Shown here piece after piece: positions 34,905 through 43,542 of a stretch of DNA of 64,000 nucleotides. The position numbers were made by a program, and so were the translations under genes. The DNA is from Bacteriovorax sp. PP10 (GTDB taxonomy: Bacteria; Bdellovibrionota; Bacteriovoracia; Bacteriovoracales; Bacteriovoracaceae), in assembly GCF_035013165.1 (NCBI RefSeq), contig NZ_JAYGJQ010000002.1, positions 1,364,001 through 1,428,000 on the forward strand, written 5' to 3'. The notes under the pieces were generated by a model. It searched no databases and was not told the DNA's origin. It saw only the letters and a program-made list of their open reading frames with translations. The number at the start of each line of letters is the position of its first letter. Within the stretch, counting starts at the first letter, position 1.

Positions 34905-36950
34905 ATGCTGAAAAAAGTAGAAAAGAAGTACTCGGCCAAAAAAACGCCGAAAGCTGAACTAAAAAAATGGTATGAATTAATGACTCTTGGGCGCTTACTA
35001 GATGAACGTGCGCCAAATTATTTAAAGCAAGCAGTTGGATGGTCTTACCATGCACCGTATGCTGGACATGATGGAATTCAATTAGCAATCGGACAAACTT
35101 TTGTAAGAGGAGAAGATCATCTTTTCCCATACTACCGCGATATGCTAACTGCAGTGTCTGCTGGTGTTAACGCTGAAGAAATTATCTTAAACGGTATTTC
35201 AAAAGCAACTGACTTAGCATCTGGTGGACGTCACATGTCTAACCACTTTGCCAAACCAGAATGGAACATTCACAACGTATCATCGTGTACTGGTAACCAC
35301 ACACTTCACGCTGTTGGTGTTGCTCGTGCAATGAAGAGATATAAGCACAAAGGTGTTGCGATTTCTTCTCAAGGTGAGTCTTCTGTATCAGAAGGTTACG
35401 TTTACGAAGCAATCAACGGAGCTTCTGTTGAAAAACTTCCAGTTGTTTTCGTTTTCCAAGATAATGGCTACGGGATTTCGGTTCCAAAGCGTGATCAAAC
35501 GGCAAACGAGCGAGTTGCTGATAACTTCACAGGATTTTTAAACCTAACAATTATTCACTGTGACGGAAAAGATGTTTTCGATTCTATGTCAGCAATGGAT
35601 GAAGCTAGAAAAATCGCGATTGAAAAAAGTGAACCAGTAATCGTTCACGCTGACTGCGTTCGTATTGGAAATCACTCGAACTCAGACAAACACGAATGGT
35701 ATAGAGATGACGCTGAAATTGCAGCTGCAAAAGCGCAAGATCCATACCCACGTTTTAGAAAAGAACTTTTAGATGCAAAAGTTTTCACAGAAGCTGAACT
35801 AGCTGCTGTTGATGAAGCGATGAAAAAAGAAGTGCTTGATGCCCATACAAAAGCAATGAAAGCACCAAACCCGGATCCAGCTTCTATTTATGATTTCTTA
35901 TATGCTGAAGCTCACGTTTCAACAAAATACCCACAAGGTACGCATAACGAAACTAGTGAACCAGTAAAGTTCATTGATTCAATCAATGGAACTCTTAAAG
36001 CTGAATTCCGTCACAACCCAAATACTTTTATCTGGGGTCAGGATATGGCCAACAAAGAAAAAGGTGGGATTTTCAACGTATCAAAAGGGATGCAACAAGA
36101 ATTCGGAATTGACCGCGTATTCAACGGGCCAATCGCTGAAGACTTTATCCTTGGAACGGCAAACGGTTTCTCTCGTTTTAGAGATGATATCCGCGTGTGT
36201 GTTGAAGGTGCAGAATTCGCTGACTACTTCTGGCCAGCTATGGAACAATACATCGAAATGTCTCACGACTACTGGAGATCTAACGGAGCGTTCTCACCGA
36301 ACGTTGTTATCCGTCTAGCTTCTGGTGGATATATCGGTGGTGGTCTTTACCACTCACAAAACCTTGAAGGATCTCTAGCTGCTATTCCAGGTATCAGAAT
36401 CGTTGTTCCAGCTTTCGCTGACGACGCTGCTGGATTACTTAGAACTGCTTTCAGATCAAAAGGACCAACTCTTTTCCTGGAGCCAAAAGCTCTATACAAC
36501 TCAAAGTCAGCAATGACTCCTGTGCCTGAAGATTTCGAAGTACCATTCGGAGTTGCTCGTACAAGAAAAGAGGGGAAAGACCTTACAGTATTAACTTACG
36601 GAAACACTGTTCATATGTGTCTTGAAGCTGCTAACAGATTAGAAGCTGAAGGGTTCAATGTTGAAGTTATCGATTTACGTTCAATCGTTCCTCTAGACGT
36701 TGATTCAATCGTTAAGTCTGTTAAGAAAACAGGTCGCTGCCTAATCGTTCACGAAGATAAAGTTTTCGGTGGATTCGGTGGAGAGCTTGTTGGTGTTGTT
36801 AACGAAAAAGCATTCGAATACCTTGATGCTCCAGTGAAACGTATTGGTTCAACTAATACTCCAGTTGGATTCAACCGTATTCTTGAAAAAGCAATCCTTC
36901 CAAATACAGATCGTATTTATACTGGAATGCTAGACTTACTAAAATACTAA
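34905..36950 (+). CDS. Fused alpha-beta 2-oxoacid dehydrogenase E1 component
   Basis: A 681-aa thiamine-diphosphate enzyme with both E1 subunits in one chain: alpha part (1 to about 340) with the TPP/Mg motif GESSVSEG...NGYG (157-190), and beta part from about 350 (FRHNPNTFIWGQDMANKEKGG) to the end (VHEDKVFGGFGGELVG). It catalyses oxidative decarboxylation of a 2-oxoacid and passes the acyl group to E2 lipoate. Whether pyruvate or branched-chain acids are used cannot be told. No E2 or E3 gene is adjacent. Branched-chain E1 would fit iso-fatty-acid lipids, which is speculation. Confidence 0.9.
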   Translation: MLKKVEKKYSAKKTPKAELKKWYELMTLGRLLDERAPNYLKQAVGWSYHAPYAGHDGIQLAIGQTFVRGEDHLFPYYRDMLTAVSAGVNAEEIILNGISKATDLASGGRHMSNHFAKPEWNIHNVSSCTGNHTLHAVGVARAMKRYKHKGVAISSQGESSVSEGYVYEAINGASVEKLPVVFVFQDNGYGISVPKRDQTANERVADNFTGFLNLTIIHCDGKDVFDSMSAMDEARKIAIEKSEPVIVHADCVRIGNHSNSDKHEWYRDDAEIAAAKAQDPYPRFRKELLDAKVFTEAELAAVDEAMKKEVLDAHTKAMKAPNPDPASIYDFLYAEAHVSTKYPQGTHNETSEPVKFIDSINGTLKAEFRHNPNTFIWGQDMANKEKGGIFNVSKGMQQEFGIDRVFNGPIAEDFILGTANGFSRFRDDIRVCVEGAEFADYFWPAMEQYIEMSHDYWRSNGAFSPNVVIRLASGGYIGGGLYHSQNLEGSLAAIPGIRIVVPAFADDAAGLLRTAFRSKGPTLFLEPKALYNSKSAMTPVPEDFEVPFGVARTRKEGKDLTVLTYGNTVHMCLEAANRLEAEGFNVEVIDLRSIVPLDVDSIVKSVKKTGRCLIVHEDKVFGGFGGELVGVVNEKAFEYLDAPVKRIGSTNTPVGFNRILEKAILPNTDRIYTGMLDLLKY

Positions 36951-36960
36951 GTTACTGTTC

Positions 36961-36992
36961 AAGAGGCCGCTTTTTGCGGCCTCTTTTTTTTC
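36961..36992 (+). terminator. Strong rho-independent terminator
   Basis: AAGAGGCCGC (36961-36970) pairs perfectly with GCGGCCTCTT (36976-36985), followed by eight or more T. Confidence 0.95.
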
Positions 36993-37081
36993 CTGATTAA
37001 TCTCCTTAAATTGCCTCTCGTACAAAAATCATTGTGTGCTATTCTTGTTTAGTTAGAAAATATTTTAATTCTGGACTGCCT

Positions 37082-38434
37082 ATGAGTAGAACTCTTGTCG
37101 TTTGTGATAATGAATTTTTGAGTGTGTTGTACGTGATGAACCTTGAGGTTTATCTTGCCACTTCTGTGGAGCTTGTAACTTCTGCAGAGGCCGCTATTGC
37201 TGTTCACAAAAAGAAGAAGAACTTTGATCTGATCATCTCACTCGATATAATTAATAAGCAAGATGCCTTCCAGGAAATAAACGCGTACCGTGGATCATAT
37301 GGTGTGAAGACCCCACTTATTAAAGTAGGAGCGGATGCAGACCAAGATATCGATGCTAAAACATTTGCTGTTTCTTCTCGCTATAATATCCAATCACTTT
37401 TAAAAAAATCTGCTTCTATTTTGAATGTTACGGCCAAGCAAATGGCAGAGCTACAAATGGGAGACTATTATCCTATTTCGATGACTCCAATTGAAGGGCT
37501 CTCGAAAGCTCCATGCAATCTTTATTACGAAGTGAACTCGCAAAAGAAAATGTTGGCACGTACTGATGATGCCATCGAAGAAAGTTTGAAAAATATTAAA
37601 TCCCTCGGTGTTGATCAGGTTTATGTAAAGAGCTCTGACCGTCTGGTTATCGTCAATAATGTTTCTATTAAGTTAATTGAAAAAATTACTTTAACCCTAA
37701 AGAATTTATCAGGTGAATCCACAGAAAAGAAAGTTGAAGTGTTGAATGATGGTTATGAATTTGCCATGGCCAATTTATTTTCCAGTGAGGAAGTGAAGCA
37801 GGAAATGGCAGAGATTGCAACGGCCTCTTCTAAAGTTATGACTGAAGTTGTGAAAGAGAATATCCAACTAAAAGGCCTTATTTCTACACTGATGAATAAT
37901 AAAAGTGGTTATATTTTTATCCACTCGATGATTACGAGTTATGTGGCCAATCATATTATTAAGAATGTGACTTGGGGTGGAGACGGGCAGGCGGATAAGA
38001 TTAACTTTGTTTTATTTTTTCATGATATTTACTTAGCACCTTTGTATTTGAAATACCCTGATTTGAAATTTGAGAAATCCCTTTTAAATAGTCCGTTATT
38101 GAATGAAAAAGAAAAAGATATAGTTATGAACCATGCCCGCCTTGCTGCTGAGTTGGTTGTGGCCTATAAGCGCTGTCCGATGGGCGCAGACATCTTGATT
38201 AAACATCACCATGGGATGAAGAAAGGTTCGGGCTTTGCCAGTAAGTACCCAGAGGATCTTTCACCGTTGTCGAAAGTCTTGTTGGTTGCAGAAGCGTTTG
38301 TGGAATTGTTTGTTGAGATTACAGATAAGAAAGAGAAACCTGAGATGAAATTGATAATACCTAAGTTGATTGAGGAGTTTAGTTCTCCGTCTTATATGAA
38401 AATCGTACAGACGTTAGTGAATATGCCAATCTAA
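37082..38434 (+). CDS. HD-GYP-like signalling protein with receiver-like N-terminus
   Basis: A 450-aa cytosolic protein. Residues 1-115 look like a degenerate receiver (FDLIISLD), followed by a middle segment and an HD domain with His281, the HD pair 314-315 (LFFHDIY), His351 and HHH at 375-377. The GYP loop reads GSGFASKYP, a relaxed form. HD-GYP enzymes hydrolyse c-di-GMP; here activity is uncertain but most metal ligands are kept. ATG 37082 is preferred over 37034. Its last 26 bases including the stop are part of a 28-nt direct repeat found again at 38953. Confidence 0.75.
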   Translation: MSRTLVVCDNEFLSVLYVMNLEVYLATSVELVTSAEAAIAVHKKKKNFDLIISLDIINKQDAFQEINAYRGSYGVKTPLIKVGADADQDIDAKTFAVSSRYNIQSLLKKSASILNVTAKQMAELQMGDYYPISMTPIEGLSKAPCNLYYEVNSQKKMLARTDDAIEESLKNIKSLGVDQVYVKSSDRLVIVNNVSIKLIEKITLTLKNLSGESTEKKVEVLNDGYEFAMANLFSSEEVKQEMAEIATASSKVMTEVVKENIQLKGLISTLMNNKSGYIFIHSMITSYVANHIIKNVTWGGDGQADKINFVLFFHDIYLAPLYLKYPDLKFEKSLLNSPLLNEKEKDIVMNHARLAAELVVAYKRCPMGADILIKHHHGMKKGSGFASKYPEDLSPLSKVLLVAEAFVELFVEITDKKEKPEMKLIIPKLIEEFSSPSYMKIVQTLVNMPI

Positions 38435-38436
38435 AA
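38409..38436 (+). repeat. 28-nt direct repeat, copy 1 (3' end of HD gene)
   Basis: The repeat begins AGACGTTAG and ends ATCTAAAA, covering the last eight codons, the stop and two further bases. Copy 2 at 38953-38980 differs at 2 of 28 positions. Together they bracket a terminator and one minus-strand gene, a unit of 544 bp. Confidence 0.85.
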
Positions 38437-38441
38437 AATAA

Positions 38442-38482
38442 AACAGGAAGGCCCATCTATGATAAATGGGGCTTCTTGTTTT
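38442..38482 (+). terminator. Rho-independent terminator of the HD gene
   Basis: 15-bp stem 38442-38456 / 38466-38480 with one mismatch and one G-T pair, ending in TTGTTTT. Confidence 0.8.
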
Positions 38483-38518
38483 AAGTATTAAAATCTAGAT
38501 TATTTTTAATAATATAAC

Positions 38519-38941
38519 TTATTGGCAAGTTACAATTTGTATTTCGCCACAGCCGAAAGCGACCTGAGTCTCGTGTAAAGCACTGTACTTAGCTTCAGTT
38601 AAATTTCTTCCTGTACCACCACGCGTGTATCTATTATCTACACCATCGAAACCAACACAGGCAGCTACACAGTAATTTGAGTTTTTTTGTGAAGTAACTG
38701 TAGCGGATTCTACAATTATAGGTCCTCTTCCTCCACATCCAAAATTTAATTGAACATTATAAAGTGCACTGGTTTCGGCTTCAAGTTTCGTCCAACCTAC
38801 ACCATATGCAATAGCTTTTAAATTTGCTCTACCGGTCATATCCTTACAAGCAGCATAACTGAATACGAAGGGCCCTGGATCCTCTGAAGAGAAAGATGGT
38901 TGGATCGTTGTAATGGCAAGAACTAATAATAAACTCTTCAT
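38519..38941 (-). CDS. Secreted protein with two tandem FGCG repeats (140 aa)
   Basis: Signal peptide MKSLLLVLAITTIQPSFS, then two imperfect repeats of about 45 residues, each with the pattern T-x2-EA-x2-SAL-x3-Q-x2-FGCG (TKLEAETSALYNVQLNFGCG and TEAKYSALHETQVAFGCG) and paired cysteines. AAGGAG lies 7 nt upstream of the ATG. The gene sits inside the direct-repeat-bounded segment; repeat copy 2 forms its immediate 5' flank. Family unknown. Confidence 0.75.
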   Translation of the reverse strand: MKSLLLVLAITTIQPSFSSEDPGPFVFSYAACKDMTGRANLKAIAYGVGWTKLEAETSALYNVQLNFGCGGRGPIIVESATVTSQKNSNYCVAACVGFDGVDNRYTRGGTGRNLTEAKYSALHETQVAFGCGEIQIVTCQ

Positions 38942-38952
38942 AAAAACTCCTT

Positions 38953-38980
38953 AGACATTAGTGAATATGCCAATCTAGAA
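38953..38980 (+). repeat. 28-nt direct repeat, copy 2
   Basis: Begins AGACATTAG and ends ATCTAGAA; 26 of 28 bases equal to copy 1 at 38409-38436. Here it is non-coding and lies just upstream of the Shine-Dalgarno of the minus-strand gene at 38519-38941. Confidence 0.85.
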
Positions 38981-38985
38981 GACCC

Positions 38986-39019
38986 ACGATGACCCACATC
39001 AAATGATGTGAGTTATCGT
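38986..39019. other. 16-bp inverted repeat hairpin
   Basis: Arms 38986-39001 and 39004-39019 pair at 15 of 16 positions (one G-T, one C-A mismatch) with a 2-nt loop. No T-run follows on either strand. It lies between repeat copy 2 and the stop of the 39041 gene; it could be a terminator or a recombination-related structure. Confidence 0.5.
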
Positions 39020-39040
39020 AAGCGTATAAGCAGATCTTTT

Positions 39041-39493
39041 TTATTTTAGTTCAGCATCACTACAAGTCACTTCACCTTTGAATACGAAAGGCTTTTGAAG
39101 TTTAACTTCTACATCACTCTGTAAGTTTTTACCTTTTTGATCTGAAACGAGCTGAGTGAAAGCAATCTTTTTTTCCAATATTGCTCCATAGTCCCCAGAT
39201 TCATTCCCTGTTAGAACACCAGCTATTTTGCCTTTCTTGTTTTGAGAAAAATCATTAACGACCGCAAGGAAATTTTCTTGGATTGTCTCGTTAATCTTAA
39301 CTTCTATATTTTGAGCATCCGTAAGTTTTATTGCGATTGATTGGTCAGTTGAGACAACACCGAATTCTGCTGCATTCCAAATGTTTCCTACGCCGACACA
39401 ATTTAATGTTTTTAATTCCTGGCCTTGAGACTGGGCAAAAAGTGGGAGAGACATTGTGGCCATTAGTGAGCAAAGGAAAAAATACTTTTTCAT
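39041..39493 (-). CDS. Secreted protein, unknown (150 aa)
   Basis: Signal peptide MKKYFFLCSLMATMSLPLFAQ, then a beta-rich mature domain with one Cys near each end (LNCVGVG and VTCSDAEL). GGAG lies 6 nt before the ATG at 39493, which is preferred over the ATG at 39505. No family recognised. Confidence 0.7.
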   Translation of the reverse strand: MKKYFFLCSLMATMSLPLFAQSQGQELKTLNCVGVGNIWNAAEFGVVSTDQSIAIKLTDAQNIEVKINETIQENFLAVVNDFSQNKKGKIAGVLTGNESGDYGAILEKKIAFTQLVSDQKGKNLQSDVEVKLQKPFVFKGEVTCSDAELK

Positions 39494-39610
39494 ATGGATC
39501 TCCATGAGGTTTGTGATCCTATGGTGACATGCCTAAAATATTTAAGGTGGATTGTGTAAAAGTAACAGGAGTGTGGAAACCATTAATATTATGAAATATA
39601 GCTTCAAAAA

Positions 39611-39643
39611 TAAAAAAACCACACCAGAAGATGCGGTTTTTTT
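39611..39643 (-). terminator. Rho-independent terminator of the cyclase gene
   Basis: AAAAACC-x-CA pairs with TG-x-GGTTTTT on either side of an 8-nt loop, with A/T runs on both flanks; it begins 4 nt after the cyclase stop on the minus strand. Confidence 0.8.
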
Positions 39644-39646
39644 ATG

Positions 39647-41863
39647 TTACTTCGACTTGTGAGTATAAGATCCATCCCAATTCGGCGCCGGTGGAACTTC
39701 AATAAAGTCCGCACACATCTTCAGCATCCTCTCAAAACTTGGATCTTCAGGAAACTTCTGCGCAAGTGATTTAAAGTTTGCAGCAGCATCAATAAACTTC
39801 TGACTTAAATACATCTGGAAAGACTGCTCATACATCTCCAGAGCTTCACGCTCATTAATCAGTGGGTGAGTCGAGTGCAGAACTTCATAAATCGTTACCG
39901 CGTTTTCTTTCCCTTTAACTTTTACTTTATCCAGAGTTCTAAATGTGAACTCCTTTTGAAGATCAGCAGGAATTGAATTTTTTGTGTACTCTGAAATATT
40001 TAACTGAACACCATAGTACTTACAAAGCGACTCAAGACGAGCACCAAGGTTCATGTTGTCACCTAAGGCCGTATAAGAAAAAATCTGATTCGATCCCATG
40101 TTTCCAACTGAGCACTCACCAGTGTTTAAACCGATACCGTGTTTGAATTGTGGGAATCCGTCGCGCTCGAATTCAACGTTGATGGCCGGAAGCCTGTCGA
40201 TCATCTGCAAGGCACCTTTAACGGCCCAATACGGGTGATTTTCAAGGTCAACGGGTGCTCCCCAGTAAGCAACCATGGCGTCACCGATATACTTATCTAG
40301 TGTTCCGTTATGCTCGAAGAGTGTATCCGTCATCATCGTCATGTACTTGTTCAAACATAGAGTCAGCTGTTCGGGAGTCAGGCGTTCTGAGATGCTGGTA
40401 AAGTCACGAACGTCAGAGAAGAAAACGGTAATATTCTTTTTCTCACCACCAAGACGAACTTTGTCCGGGTTTTTAAGAAGGTCGTTAACGATTGAAGGAG
40501 CAAGGTAGCGAGAGAATGTCCCGCGGATCTTTTTCTTTTCTTTATTAGAAGCGTAGAAATGCAGAAAGGTTGACCAGGAGTAACAGGCCAGTACGGAGAA
40601 GAGACAAAAGAATAACCGGGTATTGTAGCCCCTAGGTATGAAATAATAAGTATCGAGATAGAAGAGACCTGTAAGAATTAGAATGACTGCAAAGAAGTCG
40701 AAGATAGGGTTTCCTAAAAGCATGACACAAATAATGGCAACACTTCCACCAATTAACATGACCCATGAGATTTTCGCTGATTCATCTTCTGAAACTAAAA
40801 ACTTTCCTTCAAGCAGCATGTGAACCATGTTCATGTGGAAAATGATCCCAGGAAGAATTGGATCAACAGGTGTATTTCTTAAATCGTTAGCACCGTAGGC
40901 AGTTGATCCGACAAAAACCAGTTTATCTTGAAAAACTTTTTTCATCTCAGCATCGTTGTCTTTTGCTTCAAGAATTTCCCAGACTGCTTTTGCAGGGAAG
41001 TGATCAAGACCTCCAAACCATCTAACTTTTGCTTCTCCATTATAGTTTACAAAAAGATTTCCTTTTTTTGTTTTAATAGAGGCCGATTCAGGAGAAGGGA
41101 TGTTGATAACAACTTTGTCGCCAGAAAACATTTCATAGGCCTGAAGGGCAAATGAAGGGAAGTATAAAGACGTAAGGTTCGCAGTCACAGGATAGTGTCG
41201 AAAGACTCCATCAGTGTCTGCTTCGGCTTCAATGTGGGCAAGACCCGTTTCTGCATTTGTTAAAACTTCAATTGGGAAAACTTTTTTCTCTGCTACATAC
41301 TCCTGAAGATTACTTCCTTCGGCCTGTCTGGCATCCATCATATAGTTTAGTAATGGATCAGGAGCATCTTTGAAATAATTGGCTTCATCTTCTGAGTCTT
41401 TATCTTTTTTCCCTACAGAAAAAGGCAGGATAATTTTGCGGCCAGGAGTGGATTGAAATTTTTTAAAAGTTTCAGCAAGAAGTAAGTCGGGAGACTCAGC
41501 ATTACAAGCGAGTTCTGGTTCTGAAAAGAAAACGTCGAATGCCACAACTTTAGCACCAAATGTATCCAGCTTATTAACCAGTTTTACCAGTTCGTTTCTG
41601 CTCCAAGGCCAGCGTCCGATTTTTGAAAGAGATTTATCATCAATAGCAGCTAGAACCAGACGGTTGTCTTTTTTATCTCTATCAATCGTCAGTTTCATTC
41701 TTAAATCGAAAAAACGATCTTCGAAAAATGAAGCGTAATTGTAAATAAAAGACTGATTGGCAAAAGCATTAATCTCTCTGGCATTAGTAGAGAGGAAAAT
41801 GCTGGCTGCACTGAACATGATAATCGCTAAAATTCCCAGGTACTGGAAGATTCTAAAAAGCAT
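39647..41863 (-). CDS. CHASE2-domain class III adenylate cyclase
   Basis: A 738-aa inner-membrane protein: TM near 7-25, extracytoplasmic CHASE2 sensor (about 50-350, with AIDDKSLSKIGRWPWSRNE and VVAFDVFFSEPE), three TM helices (about 366-436), then a class III cyclase domain with metal aspartates Asp484 (FFSDVRDF) and Asp528 (DKYIGDAM), Lys524 for adenine, and YTALGDNMNLGARLE. The Thr before ALGD suits a class IIIb ATP cyclase. It makes cAMP in response to an envelope signal. It is third in the set with FecR and TPR-barrel genes; 13 nt separate it from the latter. Confidence 0.9.
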   Translation of the reverse strand: MLFRIFQYLGILAIIMFSAASIFLSTNAREINAFANQSFIYNYASFFEDRFFDLRMKLTIDRDKKDNRLVLAAIDDKSLSKIGRWPWSRNELVKLVNKLDTFGAKVVAFDVFFSEPELACNAESPDLLLAETFKKFQSTPGRKIILPFSVGKKDKDSEDEANYFKDAPDPLLNYMMDARQAEGSNLQEYVAEKKVFPIEVLTNAETGLAHIEAEADTDGVFRHYPVTANLTSLYFPSFALQAYEMFSGDKVVINIPSPESASIKTKKGNLFVNYNGEAKVRWFGGLDHFPAKAVWEILEAKDNDAEMKKVFQDKLVFVGSTAYGANDLRNTPVDPILPGIIFHMNMVHMLLEGKFLVSEDESAKISWVMLIGGSVAIICVMLLGNPIFDFFAVILILTGLFYLDTYYFIPRGYNTRLFFCLFSVLACYSWSTFLHFYASNKEKKKIRGTFSRYLAPSIVNDLLKNPDKVRLGGEKKNITVFFSDVRDFTSISERLTPEQLTLCLNKYMTMMTDTLFEHNGTLDKYIGDAMVAYWGAPVDLENHPYWAVKGALQMIDRLPAINVEFERDGFPQFKHGIGLNTGECSVGNMGSNQIFSYTALGDNMNLGARLESLCKYYGVQLNISEYTKNSIPADLQKEFTFRTLDKVKVKGKENAVTIYEVLHSTHPLINEREALEMYEQSFQMYLSQKFIDAAANFKSLAQKFPEDPSFERMLKMCADFIEVPPAPNWDGSYTHKSK

Positions 41864-41876
41864 GATTTACACTCCA

Positions 41877-43460
41877 CTAAAAACTATAGCGATACTCTGT
41901 TGTGAAAACACTTTTTGTATAAGCGTAGTTAGGATCGTCTGATGAACTCTTAGTGAAGTCATAGTTAATACTAATTTTGCTCTTATCACTTAAATCTTTT
42001 GCCAGATCAATTGAAGGATTCAATGAAACTTCCGTTCCACGAGTGGTTCTTTGATCAAGAGTGTCTGTCATCGTTGTTGCTAGTGCCAGTCCCAATGTAT
42101 AAGTCGGTCTGATTTCCGGGATGATGTAGTCCAGGCGAAATAGGAATGTATTGGTGTTAGTTGCTGTATTGTTAAAGTTGTCGATAAAATCCGCTTCAAA
42201 CATCGCGACAATTAAATGCTGGATAGGTAAGAAGATGGTCTGGTCTGCGCTGAATGCCGTCGTATGGTTACTGATGGCCTCGCTAGCACCAACGTAATTT
42301 TTTCTTTTCAATTTAAACGTTGTATCACCAAAATCGAAATAACTAAAACTCTCCCCGAAAGTGAAAGTTGTGGCCTTTGCATAAAATTCTTTTTTCTTTT
42401 GTGCCTGCCAGTCTTTGTTAGTTTTCGAGTAATCAATATCAAATAGGAAACTTGCAGGAAGCTCTCTTATTTTGTGCTCATATTTATTTTTAAGAGCGAA
42501 GTTCATCACGAAAGAGTCGTTTTGATAAACTTCCGGCTCTGTTCTGTCAGAGTGCTGAGTATAAGTCAGTCTGGCCTCAGGTGAGATGATATAGCGTTTA
42601 TTGATAATGAAATCATAATTACCGTAAGCTTCGGTTTCAAAAATAAAAGAAGCTTTCTTCGTTTGTTGAACGTTGTTTTCTTCGTTCACCAAAGAGATGT
42701 TGTCGTCGTGACGAATCTTTTGAGATACATAAGCATTGTAGCGCTTAGGGTTTACTCTTCTGCCGTTAGCAAGCAGGTTAGGATCGAGGTTAAACTCTAC
42801 CATCACTTCTGAAATCCTGTGATCGATGTCTGTCGCAAGAGATGACCTTTTATCCAGGTTATAAGCAGAGTTCATCATAGGTAGAATGAATTTTTCCACA
42901 CGACGTTGCAGATCTTCTGGTTGAGCTGATTTTTCACGGGCAATCGAAAGCAGGGTTTCACCTAATTGAAACTGTGCAATTTGTTTCATCTTGTCGTCTG
43001 ATGCTTTATCTTTGATGGCCTTGATGAAATATACTTTGGCCACTTCATGTTCTTCTAAAATTTGTGAAATGTGAGCGACATAATAAAGCGAAGCGGGACC
43101 ATTGAATTTATTATTTGCAGAAGTCTTGAAAGCTTCACGCGCTTTTTTTAATTCATTGGCAGCGTAGAGTGCTTGCCCGTATTCGTAGTAGAGGTCGCTG
43201 CTGGTATTTTTTTCACGAATAGCAACTGCAAAGTTAGCAGCGGCCTTATCGTATTCCTGCATCTTAGAATAAGTTAAACCAAGCAGGTAAGACTTAGTTC
43301 CCAGTGTGCTGTCTTTCATGTTGTTTAAGGCTTCAAGTGCTTTCGGATATTGTCCGGCCTTAAAACTTTTGTAGAATTCTTCCTGAGTGTTGGCGAAGGC
43401 GCTTGAACTCATAAGAATAAGCGCAGCAGAAGCTGTGATCGATAAACGATTGAGAATCAT
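41877..43460 (-). CDS. TPR-repeat outer-membrane beta-barrel protein
   Basis: A 527-aa exported protein: signal peptide to about residue 24, TPR-like helical pairs (about 25-190, GKSYLLGLTYSKMQEYDKAA-type units), then a C-terminal barrel of alternating strands from about 240 ending in FTTEYRYSF, a typical outer-membrane insertion signature with terminal Phe. TPRs would face the periplasm. Genes of this form often neighbour FecR and CHASE2 genes. The substrate or signal is unknown. Confidence 0.75.
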   Translation of the reverse strand: MILNRLSITASAALILMSSSAFANTQEEFYKSFKAGQYPKALEALNNMKDSTLGTKSYLLGLTYSKMQEYDKAAANFAVAIREKNTSSDLYYEYGQALYAANELKKAREAFKTSANNKFNGPASLYYVAHISQILEEHEVAKVYFIKAIKDKASDDKMKQIAQFQLGETLLSIAREKSAQPEDLQRRVEKFILPMMNSAYNLDKRSSLATDIDHRISEVMVEFNLDPNLLANGRRVNPKRYNAYVSQKIRHDDNISLVNEENNVQQTKKASFIFETEAYGNYDFIINKRYIISPEARLTYTQHSDRTEPEVYQNDSFVMNFALKNKYEHKIRELPASFLFDIDYSKTNKDWQAQKKKEFYAKATTFTFGESFSYFDFGDTTFKLKRKNYVGASEAISNHTTAFSADQTIFLPIQHLIVAMFEADFIDNFNNTATNTNTFLFRLDYIIPEIRPTYTLGLALATTMTDTLDQRTTRGTEVSLNPSIDLAKDLSDKSKISINYDFTKSSSDDPNYAYTKSVFTTEYRYSF

Positions 43461-43477
43461 TGTTACATCCCTATAAC

Positions 43478-43504
43478 AAAAAAAGCACCCACTAGGGGTG
43501 CTTT
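43478..43504 (-). terminator. Intergenic terminator/attenuator between FecR and TPR-barrel genes
   Basis: AAAGCACCC (43482-43490) pairs with GGGTGCTTT (43496-43504); on the minus strand a seven-T run follows. It stands 38 nt after the FecR stop and 18 nt before the TPR-barrel start, so it would limit read-through. Confidence 0.85.
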
Positions 43505-43542
43505 AGTAATTTGTGTTCTCAATAATTATAAGTGATATTTAA

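Noticed and set aside
40275-40508. Long frames antisense to the cyclase, FecR and fibre genes
   Set aside because: They are reverse-frame shadows of clear genes, with no start signals or family features.
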